11,709 bases of DNA from contig DATELN010000025.1 in the NCBI GenBank assembly GCA_035276605.1, forward strand, positions 1-11,709, read 5' to 3'. The notes under the pieces were generated by a model. It was given only the letters and a program-made list of their open reading frames with translations, had not been told where the DNA came from and did no database searches. A program made the translations under genes and the position numbers. The DNA is from GCA-003244245 sp035276605. GTDB taxonomy: Bacteria; Actinomycetota; Actinomycetes; Mycobacteriales; Pseudonocardiaceae. Within the stretch, counting starts at the first letter, position 1. Each line of letters begins with the position of its first letter. Positions 7,597 through 11,709 of this stretch are shown here, in pieces.

Positions 7597-8501
7597 CAGA
7601 CGTGTCCTTTCTGGGGTCCTTGGTCGGGCAGCACCATGGTGCCCACGCCCTCGGTGGTGAAGACCTCCAGCAAGACCGAATGCGCCACCCGGCCGTCGAT
7701 CACATGGGCCTGCGGCACCCCGCCGCGCACCGCGCGCAGGCAGGCTTCCATCTTGGGCACCATTCCGGCGGACAGTCTCGGCAGCAGCTGCTCCAACCGA
7801 TCCGCAGTAACTTCCGACACCAGGCTGCATCGGTCCGGCCAATCGGTGTAGAGGCCCTCGACGTCGGTCAGCATCACCAGCTTGTCGGCTCGGAGAGCAA
7901 TCGCCAATGCCGCGGCAGCCGTGTCGGCGTTGATGTTGTGCACCACACCGTCGACGTCCGGGGCTAACCCAGAGACCACCGGGATACGCCCGGCGTTGAC
8001 GATGTCGAGCACCGCAGCCGGGTTGACCGCCACCACGTCGCCGACGAGGCCCACGTCGACCTGCTCACCGTCCACCGTGGCGGTGCGCCGGGCGGCGGTG
8101 AACAAGTGCGCGTCCTCGCCCGACATGCCCACTGCGTACGGTCCATGCGCGTTGATCAGCCCGACGAGTTCCCGGCCCACCTGGCCGAATAACACCATAC
8201 GCACCACGTCGATGGTCTCCGTGGTGGTGACCCGTAAACCACCACGAAACTCTCCCGCGATGCCCAACCGGTCCAGCATGGCATTGATCTGCGGGCCACC
8301 GCCGTGCACTACCGCTGGGCGTAATCCGGCGAGCCGGAGGAAGACCATGTCCTGGGCGAAGGCCTGCCTGAGCTCGTCATCGAGCATCGCATTGCCGCCA
8401 TATTTGATCACAACAGTGGCGCCATGGAAGCGCTGTAACCACGGCAGCGCCTCGGTGAGCACCGCGGCCTTCTGGGCCGCTGTGTCGATCCGGGTAGTCA
8501 T
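7596..8501 (-). CDS. argB: Acetylglutamate kinase
   Basis: Phosphorylates N-acetylglutamate to N-acetylglutamyl phosphate; amino-acid kinase family. The 301-residue protein has VIKYGGNAM (31-39), with catalytic K33, and VVHGGGPQI (64-72). Further on come GLVGDVVAVNP, NINADTAAAALA and SGMVPKMEACLRAVRGG. About 26 residues precede the kinase core (TAAQKAAVLTEALPWL). Such an N-terminal helix marks the hexameric, arginine-inhibited NAGKs, so feedback inhibition by arginine is a fair inference. ATG 8501 overlaps the argJ stop (ATGA). No Shine-Dalgarno stands in the preceding 20 nt, so initiation probably depends on reinitiation after argJ. The open frame upstream of 8501 lies within argJ and is not coding. 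Confidence 0.97.
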   Translation of the reverse strand: MTTRIDTAAQKAAVLTEALPWLQRFHGATVVIKYGGNAMLDDELRQAFAQDMVFLRLAGLRPAVVHGGGPQINAMLDRLGIAGEFRGGLRVTTTETIDVVRMVLFGQVGRELVGLINAHGPYAVGMSGEDAHLFTAARRTATVDGEQVDVGLVGDVVAVNPAAVLDIVNAGRIPVVSGLAPDVDGVVHNINADTAAAALAIALRADKLVMLTDVEGLYTDWPDRCSLVSEVTADRLEQLLPRLSAGMVPKMEACLRAVRGGVPQAHVIDGRVAHSVLLEVFTTEGVGTMVLPDQGPQKGHV

Positions 8502-9655
8502 GATGAGTAGGCGCTGTTCTCTTCGACGTACCCGTGCGAAAGGTCCGTAGTGAGCACGGTGGCCTGCCCGTCGCCGAGATGCAGGTCGATCTCCACGGTG
8601 ATCTCCCGACCGGACAGGTCCGTCTTCGAGCGATCGGCCGCTACCGCACCACCCTGGCAGAGCAACACCCCGTTGATCTGGACGTCCAAGGTCTCGGGGT
8701 GCACGGTCGCCGGTGAGGCGCCGGTTGCGGCGGCGATCCGGCCCCAATTGGGGTCGGAGCCAAAGAAAGCGGTTTTGACCAGGTTGTCCCGGGCGACCGC
8801 GCGGGCTGCCGCCAGCGCCTCGGCGTTGTTAACAGCGCCGCGGACGGTGATGGCGATTTCCTTGGTGATGCCCTCGGCGTCGGCCTGCAAGCTTCTCACC
8901 AGCTGATGGCACACCTGGTGCACGGTGGCGGCGAACTCATCCGCGTCGGGCACGGTGCTCGACGCGCCGGAAGCCATCAGCAGCACGGTGTCATTGGTCG
9001 AGCAGGCGCCGTCGATGTCCAGACGGTCAAAGGTTTCGCTGGTGGCGCGGCGCAGCACGGTGTTGAGCAGGGACCCGTCAACCGCGGCGTCGGTGGTGAG
9101 CACGCACAGCATGGTGGCCAGGCTGGGTGCGACCATGCCGGCTCCCTTGGCGAACCCGCCCACCGTCCAGCCGGCGCGGCTTACCGCGGCCTGCTTAGGC
9201 ACCGTGTCGGTAGTGAGCACTGCGGTGGCGGCGGCCAGTCCCGCTTCCGGTGTGGTGGCCAAGGCCGCGGCTGCTTGGTCGACCCCAGACAGCAGGGCTT
9301 CCAACGGCAGCCGCTCGCCGATCAGTCCGGTGGAACAGACGGCGACCTCAGCCGCTCCGCAGTCCAGCACCGCGGCGACGCGTTCGGCGGTGGCATGGGT
9401 GTCCTGAAATCCACCCGGGCCGGTGCAGGCGTTGGCTCCCCCGGAGTTCAGTACGGCGGCCCGCAGGCGCCGGCCGGTGAGGACCTGTTGCGACCACAGC
9501 ACGGGGGCAGCCTTGACCTGATTGCGGGTGAAGGCCCCGGCGGCGGCGTTGGTGGGTCCATCGTTAACGACCAAGGCAAGGTCCAAAGCGCCGCTGGCCT
9601 TGATGCCAGCAGCGACCCCGGCAGTGCGAAATCCACCTGCTGCGGTCACGCTCAT
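8498..9655 (-). CDS. argJ: Bifunctional ornithine acetyltransferase / N-acetylglutamate synthase
   Basis: Moves the acetyl group from N-acetylornithine to glutamate, giving ornithine and N-acetylglutamate, which makes the pathway cyclic; bifunctional members can also use acetyl-CoA. The 385-residue precursor has the self-cleavage site in LATMLCVLTTDA, between A180 and nucleophile T181, giving alpha and beta chains. The oxyanion-hole motif CSTGLIGERLP (107-117) and the late signature DPNWGRIAAATG are present. The tail ENSAYSS resembles the usual N-[SA]-x-Y-[ST]-[ST] end. ATG 9655 has GGAAGGA 9 nt upstream, 19 nt after argC. No argA-like gene is visible here, so whether this ArgJ also starts the cycle from acetyl-CoA stays open. 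Confidence 0.97.
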   Translation of the reverse strand: MSVTAAGGFRTAGVAAGIKASGALDLALVVNDGPTNAAAGAFTRNQVKAAPVLWSQQVLTGRRLRAAVLNSGGANACTGPGGFQDTHATAERVAAVLDCGAAEVAVCSTGLIGERLPLEALLSGVDQAAAALATTPEAGLAAATAVLTTDTVPKQAAVSRAGWTVGGFAKGAGMVAPSLATMLCVLTTDAAVDGSLLNTVLRRATSETFDRLDIDGACSTNDTVLLMASGASSTVPDADEFAATVHQVCHQLVRSLQADAEGITKEIAITVRGAVNNAEALAAARAVARDNLVKTAFFGSDPNWGRIAAATGASPATVHPETLDVQINGVLLCQGGAVAADRSKTDLSGREITVEIDLHLGDGQATVLTTDLSHGYVEENSAYSS

Positions 9656-9674
9656 AGTGCGGTGTCCTTCCCGG

Positions 9675-10703
9675 TCAGGGGGCGATTCCCCAGGACGGCA
9701 GGCCGGTGGTCTCAGGAAATCCCAGCGCCAGATTGAGGCACTGCAAGGCGGCTCCCCCGGTGCCCTTGGTGAGGTTGTCCACCGCGCCGACCGCGACCAG
9801 CCGGCCAGCGTCTTCGTCCACCGCTACCTGTACGTGAACGGAGTTGGAGCCGTGCACTGCGCTCGTCGCCGGCCAGCGGCCTTCCGGCAGCAGATGCACG
9901 AACGGCTCCGCCGCGTAGGCAGTGTCGTAGGCGCCTCGGATGTTGTCGGGATCGGCGCCCGGCCGTAGCGCCGCGCTGCAGCTGGCCAAGATCCCGCGGG
10001 ACATCGGCGCCAGTACCGGCGTGAACGACACGGTGACTTGCTGACCCCCAACAGCGCTGAGGTTCTGGATGATCTCCGGGATGTGCCGATGCGCGCCGGC
10101 CATCCCGTAGACGCTGGCCGAGCCCATGACTTCAGAGCCCAGCAGATGCGCTTTGAGGGTGCGCCCGGCTCCTGACGTACCAGACATCGCGGTAACCACG
10201 AGGTCTGGGGCGGCCAGCCCGGCGTGCAGCGCGGGCGCGAGGGTGAGGCTGACGGCGGTCGGGTAACAACCGGGCACCGCGATACGGCGCGCTCCCCGCA
10301 ATTTCTCCCGGGCTCCGGGCAGTTCGGGCAAGCCGTAAGGCCAGCTGCCGGCGTGGTCACCGCCGTACCAGCGCTGCCAGGCGGCCGGGTCCGCAAGCCG
10401 GTGGTCGGCCCCGCAGTCGATCACCAGGGTATCCGGTGGTAACTCGGCTGCGAGTGCGGCGGAATGGCCGTGCGGTAGGGCAAGTATCACGGCATCGTGT
10501 CCGGCCAACCGCTGCGCTGAGGTCGCAGACAGGGTGCGGTCGGTGAGTGGGATCAGGTTGGGATGGTGCTCACCGAGCGTAGTTCCCGCGTTGGCCCCCG
10601 CCGTCAGCTCGCCGATCTCGATGTATGGATGGTGAAGCATCAGCCGGAGGACCTCGCCACCCGCGTAGCCGCTAGCGCCAGCTACGGCAACCTTGACGGG
10701 CAT
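9675..10703 (-). CDS. argC: N-acetyl-gamma-glutamyl-phosphate reductase
   Basis: NADPH-dependent reduction of N-acetylglutamyl phosphate to the 5-semialdehyde. The 342-residue protein has the N-terminal dinucleotide-binding loop GASGYAGGE (9-17). The active-site cysteine is in VPGCYPTA (143-150, C146), and the conserved histidine motif is GAHRHIPEI (203-211), in line with the semialdehyde dehydrogenase-like fold. It is first in the arg operon. ATG 10703 gives the normal N-terminus MPVKVAVAGASG. No Shine-Dalgarno precedes it; a -10 hexamer ends only 7 nt before the ATG, so the transcript is probably leaderless. No upstream in-frame start makes sense, because the sequence there is AT-rich operator DNA. 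Confidence 0.97.
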   Translation of the reverse strand: MPVKVAVAGASGYAGGEVLRLMLHHPYIEIGELTAGANAGTTLGEHHPNLIPLTDRTLSATSAQRLAGHDAVILALPHGHSAALAAELPPDTLVIDCGADHRLADPAAWQRWYGGDHAGSWPYGLPELPGAREKLRGARRIAVPGCYPTAVSLTLAPALHAGLAAPDLVVTAMSGTSGAGRTLKAHLLGSEVMGSASVYGMAGAHRHIPEIIQNLSAVGGQQVTVSFTPVLAPMSRGILASCSAALRPGADPDNIRGAYDTAYAAEPFVHLLPEGRWPATSAVHGSNSVHVQVAVDEDAGRLVAVGAVDNLTKGTGGAALQCLNLALGFPETTGLPSWGIAP

Positions 10704-10704
10704 G

Positions 10705-10718
10705 CGAATGATTATGCA
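10705..10718 (-). promoter_or_regulatory. ARG box 2 (downstream ArgR operator)
   Basis: The minus strand reads TGCATAATCATTCG: arms TGCAT and ATTCG, each one base away from the TGAAT/ATTCA consensus. It covers the -10 hexamer and runs to within one base of the argC ATG, so occupancy would block polymerase directly. It is weaker than box 1 alone, and the case rests on the pair and on its position on the same face of the helix. Confidence 0.6.
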
Positions 10719-10739
10719 TTTTTATGAAAGATCATTCAA
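10711..10739 (-). promoter_or_regulatory. argC operon promoter, probably leaderless
   Basis: TTGAAT (10739-10734) and CATAAT (10716-10711) are separated by exactly 17 nt, a good fit to TTGACA/TATAAT. Seven nt lie between the -10 and the argC ATG, so transcription would begin at or next to the start codon. This AT-rich patch stands out sharply from the surrounding high-GC DNA. Both hexamers are overlapped by ARG-box-like palindromes, giving a direct mechanism for repression by ArgR. The start site is predicted from spacing, not measured. Confidence 0.72.
10725..10738 (-). promoter_or_regulatory. ARG box 1 (upstream ArgR operator)
   Basis: The minus strand reads TGAATGATCTTTCA: arms TGAAT and TTTCA, one mismatch from the perfect TGAAT-N4-ATTCA palindrome of the E. 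coli ARG box. It overlaps the -35 hexamer. Its centre is 20 bp from that of box 2, about two helical turns, matching the paired-box layout that ArgR hexamers bind. ArgR is encoded in the same operon. Binding is inferred from similarity. Confidence 0.68.
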
Positions 10740-10752
10740 TATGATTTGAAGG

Positions 10753-10767
10753 CCCGCGGTCGGCGGG
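10753..10767 (-). terminator. Weak candidate terminator/attenuator hairpin after pheT
   Basis: In the transcript CCCGC (10767-10763) pairs with GCGGG (10757-10753) around a 5-nt loop, an all-GC 5-bp stem 56 nt past the pheT stop. No U run follows; the next bases are CCTTCAAAT. Such U-less stems may terminate in actinobacteria, but this one is short. The rest of the 120-bp pheT-argC gap holds only GC-rich DNA with a 7-bp direct repeat (GCGACAC at 10777 and 10799) and the argC promoter. Confidence 0.3.
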
Positions 10768-10823
10768 TACGAGGATGCGACACACCGGGCACGGGGGCGC
10801 GACACGCGGAGATGGGGGCGGGG

Positions 10824-11709
10824 TTAGGAGCGCAGGGTGGCGCCGTGGGAGATGGTGGCGGCGGCGACCGCGGCGTCGCGGGCGGCGGTGGCTTCGGCAA
10901 CGGTGAGGGTGCGGTCCGGAGCACGGAAGCGCAACGCGAAGGCCAGGGACCGCTTGCCGGCACCGATCTGGTCGCCGGTGTAGACGTCGAACAGACGCAC
11001 GTCCTCTAGCAGCGCCCCAGCGCCCCGGCGCAGCGTGGCGGTGAGCTCCGTCACCGGCACGGCCGCATCCACCACCAGGGCGATGTCCTGCAGCACCGGT
11101 GGGTAGGGCGACACCAGCGGCGCGGGCCGATCGTCGGTCAGCGGCAACGCGTCGAGATCCAGCTCCATCGCACACGTGCGAGGCGGCAGACCCAGCGCCT
11201 CCACCACGGCGGGGTGCAACTCACCCGCGTGGCCCACTGGCTGGCCGCCTACCCGCAGCACTCCGCAGCGGCCAGGATGCCACGGCGGGGTGTGCGCCGC
11301 AGAGACCTCAAGCTGGGCCCCAGCGGCGTGCCCAACCACTCGCGCGGCCTGCACCGCATCCGCCCAGGTTGCCGGCCTGCCAGCACCCCACCAGCCACGG
11401 CGCTCCCACTGCCCGGCAAGTACGGCACCGACATGCAGCGGCTGCCCGGGTAACGCACCTATCAAGGCAGCGACCTCAGCGGCGCTGGGGCGGGCGAGCA
11501 CTCCCACGTCGGGCATCGCCGCGGCGTCGCGCCGCGGCTGCACGACGGGTGCCATCCCGAACAGCGCCACGTCGCGCTGCCCACGGGCGACATTACGGAC
11601 GAGCGCCTCCAGCAGGCCGGGTAGCAGCGTGCTGGCCAGTTGGTCGCGGTCCGACTCCAGCGGGTTGAGCAGCCGGGTGGTGTGCCGCCGCGGATCGTCG
11701 TCGGGTAGA
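10824..11709 (-). CDS. pheT: Phenylalanyl-tRNA synthetase beta subunit, 3' part (5' end beyond window)
   Basis: The beta chain of the alpha2-beta2 synthetase that charges tRNA-Phe. About 294 C-terminal residues of a protein usually near 800-830 are visible. The frame enters from the right edge with RLLNPLESDRDQLASTLLPG, then LLEALVRNVARGQRDVALF, the conserved core of the catalytic-like B6/B7 region. The last 95 or so residues, from SPYPPVLQDIALVV to the stop, form the FDX-ACB (ferredoxin-fold anticodon-binding) domain, with VRLFDVYTGDQIGAGKRSLAF and the DRTLT segment. The internal GTG at 11570 is not a start, because homology continues upstream of it. pheT directly before argC is the known mycobacterial arrangement. 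TAA stop; a separate promoter serves argC, 84 nt downstream. Confidence 0.96.
   Translation of the reverse strand, partial: LPDDDPRRHTTRLLNPLESDRDQLASTLLPGLLEALVRNVARGQRDVALFGMAPVVQPRRDAAAMPDVGVLARPSAAEVAALIGALPGQPLHVGAVLAGQWERRGWWGAGRPATWADAVQAARVVGHAAGAQLEVSAAHTPPWHPGRCGVLRVGGQPVGHAGELHPAVVEALGLPPRTCAMELDLDALPLTDDRPAPLVSPYPPVLQDIALVVDAAVPVTELTATLRRGAGALLEDVRLFDVYTGDQIGAGKRSLAFALRFRAPDRTLTVAEATAARDAAVAAATISHGATLRS

Noticed and set aside
10777..10805. 7-bp direct repeat GCGACAC in the pheT-argC gap
   Set aside because: Short, GC-rich and imperfectly placed; expected by chance and not linked to any visible element.

Overview
The window is a high-GC actinobacterial core-metabolism region. Every gene lies on the minus strand, so it reads right to left. 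The gene order pheT-argC-J-B-D-F-R-G-H matches the arginine cluster known from mycobacteria and other actinomycetes. GTG starts, 1-4 nt gene overlaps and a TTGACT-type rRNA promoter with the actinobacterial pre-16S leader (TTTGAGAACTCAA core) support this. A free-living actinomycete of the Pseudonocardiales/Mycobacteriales type is likely; the genus cannot be named from the sequence alone.

Layout in transcription order. (1) 11709-10824: 3' part of pheT (phenylalanyl-tRNA synthetase beta chain), cut by the right edge. (2) 10823-10704: a 120-bp gap with a weak GC hairpin, then an AT-rich promoter whose -35 and -10 elements are overlapped by two ARG-box-like operators. The -10 is so close to the argC start codon that the mRNA is probably leaderless. 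(3) 10703-2318: argC, argJ, argB, argD, argF, argR, argG, argH. These encode conversion of N-acetylglutamate to arginine through the ornithine acetyl-transfer cycle, plus the arginine repressor. (4) 2321-1707: mpg, an alkyladenine DNA glycosylase translationally coupled to argH. (5) 1690-416: tyrS, tyrosyl-tRNA synthetase. (6) 415-1: promoter and leader of an rRNA operon whose 16S gene starts beyond the left edge.

How the parts work together. ArgJ recycles the acetyl group between acetylornithine and glutamate. ArgB phosphorylates N-acetylglutamate, ArgC reduces it, ArgD transaminates it, ArgF makes citrulline, and ArgG and ArgH make arginine. ArgR, encoded inside the operon, presumably closes the loop by binding the tandem sites in front of argC. 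Junctions are 1-4 nt overlaps or gaps of at most 19 nt, except argR-argG. That 41-nt gap and its edges can fold into two abutting hairpins, one covering the argG ribosome binding site.

I saw no mobile element, CRISPR, tRNA or accessory defence system, and no sign of a wholly new system. The points worth a second look are regulatory: the leaderless, doubly operated argC promoter, the structured argR-argG junction, and the absence of an evident terminator between tyrS and the rRNA promoter.
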